Counted from the first letter of the stretch, positions 1 to 5,650 are shown. The stretch is 5,736 nucleotides of DNA from Propionibacteriaceae bacterium (GCA_030450535.1 JAKDIK010000188.1:1-5736); one strand, 5' to 3'. Numbers and translations: made by a program. Notes: a model not told the origin generated them from the letters alone.

Positions 1-4
1 CGCC

Positions 5-72
5 CGACACTAAACCTTCTCACGCCAACTAGGGTTCACACACCGGCTCTGACGTCAGAAGGTTGAGTGTCG
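5..72. repeat. 16-bp imperfect inverted repeat with 36-bp spacer
   Basis: The left arm at 5-20 (CGACACTAAACCTTCT) and the right arm at 57-72 (AGAAGGTTGAGTGTCG) are reverse complements at 15 of 16 positions, with the only mismatch at base 12. The 36-bp spacer (21-56) is otherwise unremarkable except for the palindrome at its right end. It could be a transcription terminator stem, a paired binding site, or a remnant of a mobile-element end. Nothing in the window decides between these. Confidence 0.6.
48..59. repeat. 12-bp perfect palindrome TCTGACGTCAGA
   Basis: TCTGACGTCAGA is its own reverse complement. It overlaps the first three bases of the right arm of the 5-72 inverted repeat. Perfect palindromes of this size can be operators for dimeric regulators, but no promoter or gene beside it supports that, so the role is unknown. 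Confidence 0.4.
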
Positions 73-116
73 ACACCGGGGACGCCGCTGGCAGCACCTG
101 GGGTCCCAGCGTGCGG

Positions 117-135
117 CTTCGCTCCTTTTTCCCAG
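117..135. repeat. Degenerate outlying copy of the 19-bp repeat
   Basis: CTTCGCTCCTTTTTCCCAG at 117-135 matches the segment at 144-162 (CTTCGCTCCTCTCACCCAG) at 16 of 19 positions. It is separated from the main array by about 9 bp. It appears to be a diverged member of the same repeat family. Confidence 0.5.
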
Positions 136-146
136 GCCCCGCACTT

Positions 147-230
147 CGCTCCTCTCACCCAGCTGCGCTCCTCTCACCCAGCTGCGCTCCTCTCACCCAG
201 CGGCGCTCCTCTCACCCAGCTGCGCTCTCC
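147..230. repeat. 19-bp direct tandem repeat, four copies plus a partial
   Basis: The unit CGCTCCTCTCACCCAGCTG occurs at 147-165, 166-184, 185-203 and 204-222, head to tail. Three copies are identical, and the third has one change (T to G at 202). A truncated fifth start (CGCTCTCC) follows at 223-230. There are no spacers, so this is not a CRISPR array. The unit resembles the arm of the adjacent palindrome (both begin CGCTCCTCTC and continue through CCA and CTG), suggesting that part of one repetitive element was expanded by slippage or unequal recombination. The array lies downstream of priA in the direction of his transcription. Confidence 0.85.
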
Positions 231-238
231 GCCCTGGA

Positions 239-308
239 CACTTCGCTCCTCTCCCACGACTGTGCTCCCCCTGCAGGAGGAGCACAGCTGTGGGAGAGGA
301 GCGAAGTG
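239..308. repeat. 70-bp near-perfect palindrome (REP/MITE-like) downstream of priA
   Basis: The left arm at 239-268 and the right arm at 279-308 are 30 bp each and complementary at 28 positions. The only mismatches are a two-base swap in the middle (GA against AG). The arms end in CACTTCGCTCC and GGAGCGAAGTG. The 10-bp centre contains the palindrome CCTGCAGG (270-277), so the symmetry runs nearly to the axis. It begins 19 bp beyond the priA stop codon, so in a priA transcript it would fold into a very stable hairpin. It has no T-tract on the minus-strand downstream side, so it is not a classical intrinsic terminator. It may end transcription or protect the 3' end. Confidence 0.8.
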
Positions 309-327
309 GTTCCAGACTCGGGCAGCC

Positions 328-1056
328 TCAGCGACCCGCGGCGTCCAGCGCGTCGGCCAGCGTGAAGTTGCCGACGTAGAGGGCGGTCCCGATGATCGCG
401 CCGGTGATGCCCTGGGGCACCAGTCCGCGCAGGGCGGTGAGGTCGGCGAGGCTGGCGATGCCGCCGGACGCGATGACCTCGGCGTCCGTGCGGGACGCCA
501 CCTCGCGCAGCAGGGCGAGGTTCGGCCCGGTCAGCATGCCGTCGGAGGCCACATCGGTCACCACGAACGTCGCGCAGCCGGCGGCCGACAGGCGGTCGAC
601 GGCCTCGGCCCAGTCGCCGCCCTCGCGCACCCAGCCGCGCGCGGCGAGTCGCGTGCCGCGCACGTCGATGGCGATACCGATGCGGTCGCCGTGCTCGCCG
701 ATGATGCGCTCGCACCACGCGGGATTCTCCAGCGCCGCGGTGCCGATGTTGACGCGGCGGCACCCGGTGGCCAGGGCGCGCTCCAAGGAGGCGTCGTCGC
801 GGATGCCCCCGGACAGCTCGACGTTCAACTCCATCGCGCCGGTGATCTCGGCGATCACCTCGGCGTTGGAGCCGCGTCCGAAGGCCGCGTCGAGGTCGAC
901 CAGGTGCAGCCAGGACGCCCCGGCGTCCTGCCAGCGCCGCGCGGCGGCCAGCGGATCGCCGAACGTCTTCTCCGAGCCGGCGATGCCCTGGGTCAACTGG
1001 ACGGCCTGGCCGCCCTGGACGTCGACGGCGGGCAGGAGCGTCAGGGCAGCAGTCAC
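328..1056 (-). CDS. priA: Bifunctional PriA: ProFAR isomerase (HisA) / phosphoribosylanthranilate isomerase (TrpF)
   Basis: This 242-residue (beta/alpha)8-barrel isomerase converts ProFAR to PRFAR in histidine synthesis. In actinobacteria the same active site usually also performs the TrpF step of tryptophan synthesis. Visible landmarks are LLPAVDV with catalytic Asp12, HLVDLDAAFGRGSN (51-64), ELSGGIRDD (80-88), VNIGTAALENP (102-112), ARGW with Arg140 and Trp142 (equivalents of mycobacterial Arg143 and Trp145, involved in dual specificity), TDVASDG with the second catalytic Asp172, and ASGGI (196-200). The pattern is PriA rather than proteobacterial HisA. One oddity is Gln20 where mycobacterial PriA has Arg19 and E. 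coli HisA also has Arg (AVQL against AVRL). The start is GTG at 1054-1056, with no Shine-Dalgarno sequence. A TANNNT box 7 nt upstream suggests a leaderless transcript of its own. It lies 180 bp after hisH, unlike the packed genes before it. Confidence 0.93.
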   Translation of the reverse strand: MTAALTLLPAVDVQGGQAVQLTQGIAGSEKTFGDPLAAARRWQDAGASWLHLVDLDAAFGRGSNAEVIAEITGAMELNVELSGGIRDDASLERALATGCRRVNIGTAALENPAWCERIIGEHGDRIGIAIDVRGTRLAARGWVREGGDWAEAVDRLSAAGCATFVVTDVASDGMLTGPNLALLREVASRTDAEVIASGGIASLADLTALRGLVPQGITGAIIGTALYVGNFTLADALDAAGR

Positions 1057-1063
1057 GACTGGC

Positions 1064-1069
1064 AGGGTA
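1064..1069 (-). promoter_or_regulatory. Putative -10 box of a leaderless priA promoter
   Basis: On the minus strand TACCCT is followed by exactly 7 nt (GCCAGTC) and then the priA GTG. TANNNT at this spacing places the transcription start on the first base of the start codon, the arrangement common for leaderless actinobacterial mRNAs. No good -35 hexamer is visible. Support comes from the lack of a Shine-Dalgarno sequence, the 180-bp gap, and the identical spacing at hisD. Confidence 0.45.
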
Positions 1070-1157
1070 CCCGTCCGACGTGTCCCCCCGTCGTCGTGAG
1101 CTCGCCGCGCATCTCCTGGCGCGCTTCGCCGTCGGAGTCGCGTCGGCCGTCATCGCT

Positions 1158-1188
1158 GCTGCCCCGCTGCCCCGCTGCCCCGCTGCCC
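1158..1188. repeat. 8-bp tandem repeat GCTGCCCC, nearly four copies
   Basis: Units lie at 1158-1165, 1166-1173 and 1174-1181, with a fourth, incomplete one at 1182-1188. It sits in the only sizeable gap of the his cluster, between hisH and priA. Because the unit is not a multiple of three and the region is non-coding, copy number could vary by slippage without damaging a gene. No other feature is supported in 1070-1236. Confidence 0.75.
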
Positions 1189-1236
1189 TGTCATGGCGCC
1201 CCTGGTCCTCGACGCTGCGACGCCACGCTGGGTCGT

Positions 1237-1878
1237 TCAGAGAGGGTGACGGGTGGAGCCCAGCTCCGCCAGCCAGTTGCGCAGCAGGTGCGCGCCTGCG
1301 GGCCCGGACTTCTCCGGGTGGAACTGGGTGACGCTCAGCGCGCCGTGCTCGACGGCCGCGACAAAGCGGTCCCCGCCGTGCTCGGTCCAGGTGACCCGGG
1401 CGTCGGCCGGCCAGTCCGCCCCGCGCACCCCGTAGCTGTGCACGAAGTAGAACCGCTCCGACTCCACCCCGGCGAACAGCCGCGAGCCCGCGGCGGGGTC
1501 GACGGTGTTCCAGCCCATGTGTGGCAGACGCGGCGCGTGCAGCCGCTCGACGACGCCGGGCAGGACACCCACGCCAGCCGCCGTCGTCCCGTGCTCCACG
1601 CCGGCGTCGAACATCACCTGGTGACCCACGCAGATGCCGAGCACAGGACGCCCGGACGCCAGTCGCTCCCGGATCAGCTCCGAGCCGCCCACCGCTGCCA
1701 GGCCCGCGACACACGCCGCGAAGGCGCCCACCCCGGGCACGATCAGCCCTTCCGCCGCGAGGCAGGCAGCGGCATCGGAGGTCAGGACGACGTGGGCGCC
1801 CACCGCGGCCAGCGCCCGCGTCACCGAATGGAGGTTGCCCGACCCGTAGTCGAGCACCGCCACGACGGGATCGCTCAC
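1237..1878 (-). CDS. hisH: Imidazole glycerol phosphate synthase, glutamine amidotransferase subunit HisH
   Basis: This 213-residue class I glutamine amidotransferase hydrolyses glutamine and passes ammonia to HisF, which turns PRFAR into imidazole glycerol phosphate and AICAR. Landmarks are VLDYGSGNLHSV at the N-terminus, PGVGAF (48-53), the nucleophile Cys83 in GICVGHQ, PHMGWN (119-124), FYFVHSYG (143-150), and the triad partners His187 and Glu189 in QFHPEKSG. The motif after the nucleophile reads GHQ where many homologues have GMQ, a mild variation next to the catalytic cysteine. The GTG start at 1876-1878 overlaps the hisB stop as GTGA, with AGGG 6 nt upstream. An upstream extension in the same frame would run inside hisB and has no family similarity. 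The partner HisF is not in the window. Confidence 0.95.
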   Translation of the reverse strand: MSDPVVAVLDYGSGNLHSVTRALAAVGAHVVLTSDAAACLAAEGLIVPGVGAFAACVAGLAAVGGSELIRERLASGRPVLGICVGHQVMFDAGVEHGTTAAGVGVLPGVVERLHAPRLPHMGWNTVDPAAGSRLFAGVESERFYFVHSYGVRGADWPADARVTWTEHGGDRFVAAVEHGALSVTQFHPEKSGPAGAHLLRNWLAELGSTRHPL

Positions 1879-2486
1879 AGGGCGCCCTTCGTGGAGGGCA
1901 CCACGCCCTCGATGCGCGGGTCGGGCTCGATCGCGAACCGCAGGGCACGGGCCAGCGCCTTGAACTGCGCCTCCACGATGTGGTGCGGGTCGCGGCCGCG
2001 CACCAGATCGAGGTGGATGCAGAGGCCCGCGTTGAGACCCAGCGCCTCCACGACGTGGTAGGTCATCGAGCCGGCATACGGCACGCCCGAACCGCCGATC
2101 CGCGCGTAGACCTGGGCGTCCGGCTCGCCGGTGCACACGACGTAGGGACGCCCGGCCACGTCCACGACGCAGCGGGCCAGCGCCTCGTCCAGCGGGACGA
2201 GGGCATCCGCGAATCGGCGAATTCCCTTCTTGTCCCCCAGCGCCTCGCTCAGCGCCTGGCCGAGGACGATCGCGGTGTCCTCGACCACGTGATGCCCGTC
2301 GATGTGGACATCGCCGCTCGCGTCCACCGTCAGGTCGATGAGCGAGTGCTTCGCCAGCGCGGTGAGCATGTGGTCGTAGAAGCCCACCCCGGTGCTGATC
2401 GTGGATCGGCCGGTGCCGTCCAGATCGAGCTCGACGGTGATCGTGCTCTCCGACGTGGATCGTTCGATGCGTGCGGTGCGTCCCAT
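1875..2486 (-). CDS. hisB: Imidazoleglycerol-phosphate dehydratase HisB
   Basis: This 203-residue monofunctional dehydratase converts imidazole glycerol phosphate to imidazole acetol-phosphate, using a manganese-dependent site built from His-rich motifs. Seen in the sequence are GFYDHML (35-41), HHVVEDT (65-71, metal-binding His and Glu), VPLDEAL (97-103), SMTYH (140-144), DPHHIVEAQFKALARALR (166-183) and the conserved C-terminal STKGAL. The length is normal for the stand-alone enzyme, with no fused histidinol-phosphatase domain as in enterobacterial HisB. The phosphatase must therefore be encoded elsewhere. The ATG at 2484-2486 lies one base after the hisC stop codon, preceded by a plausible GGGGA ribosome site inside the end of hisC. 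Its own stop overlaps the hisH start by four bases. Confidence 0.96.
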   Translation of the reverse strand: MGRTARIERSTSESTITVELDLDGTGRSTISTGVGFYDHMLTALAKHSLIDLTVDASGDVHIDGHHVVEDTAIVLGQALSEALGDKKGIRRFADALVPLDEALARCVVDVAGRPYVVCTGEPDAQVYARIGGSGVPYAGSMTYHVVEALGLNAGLCIHLDLVRGRDPHHIVEAQFKALARALRFAIEPDPRIEGVVPSTKGAL

Positions 2487-2487
2487 G

Positions 2488-3576
2488 TCAGTTCCCCGTC
2501 CTCGGCGCGGTGACCTTGGCCAGCGCGGCGTAGAAGGCCGTCATTTCCTCGGGCGTTCCCGCGCTGACGCGCAGGTGACCCGCCGGGCCAGTCTCCCGTA
2601 CGAGGACGCCGGCGTCGAGCAACTGCTGCCACGCGAGATGCCGGTCGCTCCAGCGCCCGACGAGCACGAAGTTCGCATCGGAGTCGACCACTTCGAACCC
2701 CAGCTGCGGCAGCCGGCGCAGCAGGTCGTCGCGGGCCTCGCGCAGGTCGGCCACCCGGGCCAGCATCTCGTCGGCGTGGCGGAGCGCCACGGACGCCAAC
2801 GCCTGGGTCTGCCCCGAGAGGTGGTATGGCAGCCGGACGATGCGGCAGGCGTCCACGACCGCGGGATGGGCGGCCAGGTAGCCCAGCCGGCCGCCGGCGA
2901 ACGCGAACGCCTTGCTCATGGTCCGGCTGACGATCAGATTGCCGAAATCATCGAGCAGGCCGAGGGCCGTGGCGTCCGGCGTCCGGCTGAATTCCTGATA
3001 GGCCTCGTCGACGACCACGATCGCGTCCGTGCCGGCCAGCACCTCGCGGATCACCTCCCGCGGCGTCGAGGTTCCCGTCGGGTTGTTCGGCGTGGTGATG
3101 AGGACGACCGTGGGATCGTGCCGGGCGATGGCATCGAGCGCCAGCTCCGCGTCCAGTGTGAAATCGGCGTGACGCGGCGCGGTGACGTAGGCCGTGTGGG
3201 TGTTGCGCGCGTACTCGGGGTACATCGAGTACGTCGGCGTGAACGCGAGGACGCGGCGTCCGGGCCCGCCGAAGGCGCCCAGCACGTGGGTCATCACCTC
3301 GTTGGATCCGTTGGCGGCCCACACGTGATCCGGCGTCAGCCCGTGCCCGAGGTAGGCGGCGAGCTGGGCTCGCAGATCGCGGAATTCCCGATCCGGGTAG
3401 CGGTTGAAGGACGCCGCCACCACGGCCTCGGCCATCTCGGCGGCGACCTCCGCCGACGCCGGATAGGGGTTCTCGTTGACGTTCAGGCACACCGGCACGT
3501 CGAGCTGCGGGGCGCCGTAGGGCTCCTCCCCCACCAGCTCGGGACGCAGCGGCAGATCCGCCAGCGTGAGCTTCAC
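2488..3576 (-). CDS. hisC: Histidinol-phosphate aminotransferase HisC
   Basis: This 362-residue PLP-dependent, fold-type I aminotransferase moves an amino group from glutamate to imidazole acetol-phosphate, giving histidinol-phosphate. Landmarks are LNVNENPYP (31-39), the NRYPD motif (58-62), ANGSNEV (88-94), TPTYSMYP (113-120), NNPTG (164-168), VVDEAYQEF (188-196), the PLP-binding Lys222 in SRTMSKAFAFAGGRLGY with Arg230, and Arg336 in LRVSAGTPEE for the substrate carboxylate. The start is chosen as GTG at 3574-3576, forming a GTGA overlap with the hisD stop and fitting the family N-terminus. A GTG one codon earlier (3577-3579) is equally possible. No strong Shine-Dalgarno sequence is seen, so it probably relies on coupling to hisD translation. 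The reading frame continues upstream into hisD, but that part has no aminotransferase character. Confidence 0.96.
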   Translation of the reverse strand: MKLTLADLPLRPELVGEEPYGAPQLDVPVCLNVNENPYPASAEVAAEMAEAVVAASFNRYPDREFRDLRAQLAAYLGHGLTPDHVWAANGSNEVMTHVLGAFGGPGRRVLAFTPTYSMYPEYARNTHTAYVTAPRHADFTLDAELALDAIARHDPTVVLITTPNNPTGTSTPREVIREVLAGTDAIVVVDEAYQEFSRTPDATALGLLDDFGNLIVSRTMSKAFAFAGGRLGYLAAHPAVVDACRIVRLPYHLSGQTQALASVALRHADEMLARVADLREARDDLLRRLPQLGFEVVDSDANFVLVGRWSDRHLAWQQLLDAGVLVRETGPAGHLRVSAGTPEEMTAFYAALAKVTAPRTGN

Positions 3577-4892
3577 CACCGGTCGGCCCGCAGCTCGGCG
3601 GTGCGCACGGTGATCGCCGCGCGGTGGCCCGGCAGGTGCTCGGCGGTCGCGAACGCCTCGACCATCGGGCCCACCTCGCGCAGTGCTCCCTCGTCGTAGC
3701 AGATCATGTGCACGGTTTTGGTGAACGAGCGCACGGTCAGGCCGGACGAGTGACGCGCGGCCCCGGCGGTCGGCAGGACGTGCGTCGAACCCGCGGAATA
3801 GTCGCCGAGCGGGACGGGCGCCCACGGCCCGACGAAGATCGCCCCGGCGTTGCGCACCCGCTGGGCGAGCGCGTAGGGATCGCGGGTGTGGATCTCAAGG
3901 TGCTCGGCGGCGTAGGCGTCCACGACTGCGAGACCCTGGTCGAGGTCATCCACGAGGACGATCGCCGACTGCTCGCCGGTGAGGGCGGTCGTGATCCGCT
4001 CGACGTTGTCGAGGGCTGCGACCTGATCGGGGATGAGGGCGTTGACGGCCGCGGCGAGGGCGGGCGAGTCCGTGACCAGCACCGAGCCGGCCATCGGGTC
4101 GTGCTCGGCCTGGCTGATGAGATCGGCGGCCACGAACGCCGGATCGGCGGAATCGTCGGCCAGCACGGCGATCTCGGTGGGGCCCGCCTCGGAGTCGATG
4201 CCCACCACCCCGCGGAGGAGACGCTTGGCCGCGACGACGTAGATGTTGCCCGGCCCCGTCACCAGCTCGACCGGCTCGCACACCCCCTCCACACCGTGGG
4301 CGAACATCGCGATCGCCTGCGCGCCGCCCACGGCGTACACCTCGTCGACGCCGAGCAGGTGGCACAGCCCCAGAATCGTGGGGTGCGGCCAGCCGCCGTG
4401 CTCGGCGCTCGGCGGCGACGCCACCGCGAGGCTCTCGACGCCGGCGACCTGCGCCGGGACGACGTTCATGAGCACGCTGGACGCCAGCGGCGCGAGCCCG
4501 CCGGGCACGTACAGGCCCACCCTGGCGACCGGGATGGTTCTCGTCTCGACGACGGCGCCCGGGGCGACCTCGGCACGGGTCAGGGGCGGGGCGCCCTCGC
4601 TCTCGGCCACGGCGCGCCGGCGGCGGATGGACTCGGTGAGCGCGGCCCTCACGCCGACGTCCAGCTCCGCCGCGGCGCGGGCCAAAACGGCGGTGGGCAC
4701 CCGGAACGACGATGGGACGACGCGGTCGAAGCGCTGGGAGAACTCGGCGAGGGCGTCCACGCCGCGTGCTGCGACGGCGTCGCAGATCGGCTGGACGGCC
4801 CGGACTGCCTGCTCCACGTCGAAGCTGCCGCGCGGCACCACACGGCGGTAGTCGGGTGTCGTGCCGCGGACGTCGATCAGGCGGAGTTCCAT
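3573..4892 (-). CDS. hisD: Histidinol dehydrogenase HisD
   Basis: This 439-residue zinc enzyme carries out the last two steps of histidine synthesis, oxidising L-histidinol to L-histidine with two NAD+. Landmarks are GLYVPGG (126-132), AVGGAQAIAMFAHG (187-200), TGPGNIYV (212-219), IDSEAGPTEIAVLAD (232-246), QAEHD with zinc ligands Gln261 and His264, YAAEHLEI with catalytic Glu330 and His331, GDYSAGSTHVLPT with ligand Asp364, SFTKTV (389-394), and Glu418/His423 near the C-terminus, His423 being the fourth ligand. All key residues are present and the length is typical. The ATG at 4890-4892 gives the usual MELRLIDVRG beginning. The same frame stays open upstream to about 5654, but that part is antisense to the DUF554 gene. 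It appears to be the first gene of the operon, on a leaderless promoter. Confidence 0.97.
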   Translation of the reverse strand: MELRLIDVRGTTPDYRRVVPRGSFDVEQAVRAVQPICDAVAARGVDALAEFSQRFDRVVPSSFRVPTAVLARAAAELDVGVRAALTESIRRRRAVAESEGAPPLTRAEVAPGAVVETRTIPVARVGLYVPGGLAPLASSVLMNVVPAQVAGVESLAVASPPSAEHGGWPHPTILGLCHLLGVDEVYAVGGAQAIAMFAHGVEGVCEPVELVTGPGNIYVVAAKRLLRGVVGIDSEAGPTEIAVLADDSADPAFVAADLISQAEHDPMAGSVLVTDSPALAAAVNALIPDQVAALDNVERITTALTGEQSAIVLVDDLDQGLAVVDAYAAEHLEIHTRDPYALAQRVRNAGAIFVGPWAPVPLGDYSAGSTHVLPTAGAARHSSGLTVRSFTKTVHMICYDEGALREVGPMVEAFATAEHLPGHRAAITVRTAELRADRW

Positions 4893-4899
4893 GCTCGTG

Positions 4900-4905
4900 A
4901 TTGTA
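4900..4905 (-). promoter_or_regulatory. Putative -10 box of a leaderless hisD operon promoter
   Basis: On the minus strand TACAAT (5 of 6 to TATAAT) is followed by 7 nt (CACGAGC) and then the hisD ATG, so transcription would start at the first base of the start codon. There is no Shine-Dalgarno sequence. At 16-18 bp spacing no TTGACA-like -35 is seen, and that region lies inside the start of the divergent DUF554 gene. Confidence 0.55.
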
Positions 4906-4913
4906 TGGGCGCC

Positions 4914-5648
4914 ATGTTCATCGGCTTCGGGACCGTCGCCAACGTGGTCACGGTCGCCGTCGGCGCGATACTCGGGCTGCTGCTCGGCAACCGCATCCCG
5001 GAGCGCACGCGCGACACTGTCACCGACGTGCTGGGGATGGTCACGCTGGTGCTCGGCGTGCAGTCGGCTCTGGTGGTCACGTCGGACGCCCTGCGCGCCG
5101 AGGTGGGCTCGGCGGGCGTCCTGGTGGTGCTGGGCTCGCTGTTGCTGGGGGCGCTGACCGGCTCGGCGCTGCGGATCGAGGCCCGACTCGAGGGCGTCGC
5201 CGACGTGCTGCGTCGAAGGCTGCGGGTGCGCGAGGAGTCGGGTCGGTTCGTGGACGCCGTCGTCACGCCCACGTTGCTGTTCTGCGTGGGCCCGCTGACG
5301 ATCCTGGGTTCGCTGTCGGACGGCCTCGGCCGCGGCGCCGACCAACTCATGGTGAAGGCCGTACTCGATGGCTTCGCCGCCATCGCCTTCGCCTCCACGC
5401 TGGGGTGGGGCGTGCTGTTCTCGGCGCTGACCCTCGGAGTCATTCAGGGCGCACTGACGCTGGCCGGATTCCTGTTCGGCGATCTCTTCACCGCGGGACA
5501 GATCGACGCGCTGAGCGCGACCGGCGGCGTCATCCTGATCGGGCTGGGGCTGCGGCTGCTGCGGCTCAAGACGACCCCGATCGGGGACCTCTTGCCCGCG
5601 CTGGTGTTCGCGCCGATCCTCGTGTGGGTGGTCGCGGCGTTCGTCTGA
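4914..5648 (+). CDS. DUF554 family integral membrane protein (YdfK/YqgA-like), function unknown
   Basis: This 244-residue, strongly hydrophobic protein has about six or seven predicted membrane segments (roughly 4-25, 37-55, 66-85, 116-134, 152-188 possibly as two, 199-216, 224-243). Family landmarks are MFIGFGTVANVVTVAVG at the start, GNRIPERTRDTVTDVLG (25-41), TPTLLFCVGPLTILGSLSDG (118-137), KAVLDGFAAIAFASTLGWGV (148-167), TGGVILIGLGLRLL (203-216) and the C-terminal PIGDLLPAL. No biochemical role is established for this family, and transport is only a possibility. ATG 4914 fits the family start; an in-frame ATG at 4905 would add MGA. Neither has a Shine-Dalgarno sequence, so a leaderless or very short leader is possible. 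It is divergent from hisD with only 21 bp between start codons, and nothing links it to histidine synthesis. Confidence 0.88.
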   Translation: MFIGFGTVANVVTVAVGAILGLLLGNRIPERTRDTVTDVLGMVTLVLGVQSALVVTSDALRAEVGSAGVLVVLGSLLLGALTGSALRIEARLEGVADVLRRRLRVREESGRFVDAVVTPTLLFCVGPLTILGSLSDGLGRGADQLMVKAVLDGFAAIAFASTLGWGVLFSALTLGVIQGALTLAGFLFGDLFTAGQIDALSATGGVILIGLGLRLLRLKTTPIGDLLPALVFAPILVWVVAAFV

Positions 5649-5650
5649 GT

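Larger units (their letters stand above)
1..327. other. Gene-free, repeat-rich flank downstream of priA
   Basis: I see no credible gene here. The open frames crossing it run through tandem repeats and antisense to priA, and their translations are low-complexity (Arg/Ser/Pro/Leu-rich). The content is repeats: an inverted repeat at 5-72, a short palindrome at 48-59, a tandem array at 147-222 with a degenerate copy at 117-135, and a large palindrome at 239-308. Whatever gene lies to the left of the window does not visibly reach into it. Confidence 0.7.

Noticed and set aside
86..130. Intrinsic terminator on the plus strand (stem 86-91 with 106-111, T5 at 126-130)
   Set aside because: The 6-bp stem is short and the T-run lies 14 nt beyond it, so the parts do not form a proper terminator; the T-run is better explained as part of the degenerate repeat copy.
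147..230. CRISPR array
   Set aside because: The 19-bp units are directly adjacent with no spacers, and no cas genes are present.
1155..1200. Small minus-strand peptide starting at an ATG within the 8-bp repeat
   Set aside because: It would be only 14 residues of Gly/Gln/Ala/Arg repeat sequence, without support for translation.
1080..1331. 83-codon plus-strand frame with a hydrophobic stretch near its start
   Set aside because: The hydrophobic run looks like a membrane segment, but the frame crosses the 8-bp repeat, continues antisense into hisH, and has no ribosome site or recognisable family.
212..1948. 578-codon minus-strand open frame
   Set aside because: It is out of frame with hisH and priA, Arg-rich, and crosses both genes and the repeat region; the in-frame products of hisH and priA have full family motifs instead.
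67..2061. 664-codon plus-strand open frame
   Set aside because: It runs antisense through priA, hisH and part of hisB and through the tandem array. Its translation is low-complexity and matches no family, as expected for the opposite strand of GC-rich genes.
3624..4913. Upstream part of the long plus-strand frame ending in the DUF554 protein
   Set aside because: This portion is antisense to hisD and has no membrane or family features; the DUF554 similarity begins at MFIGFG (4914).
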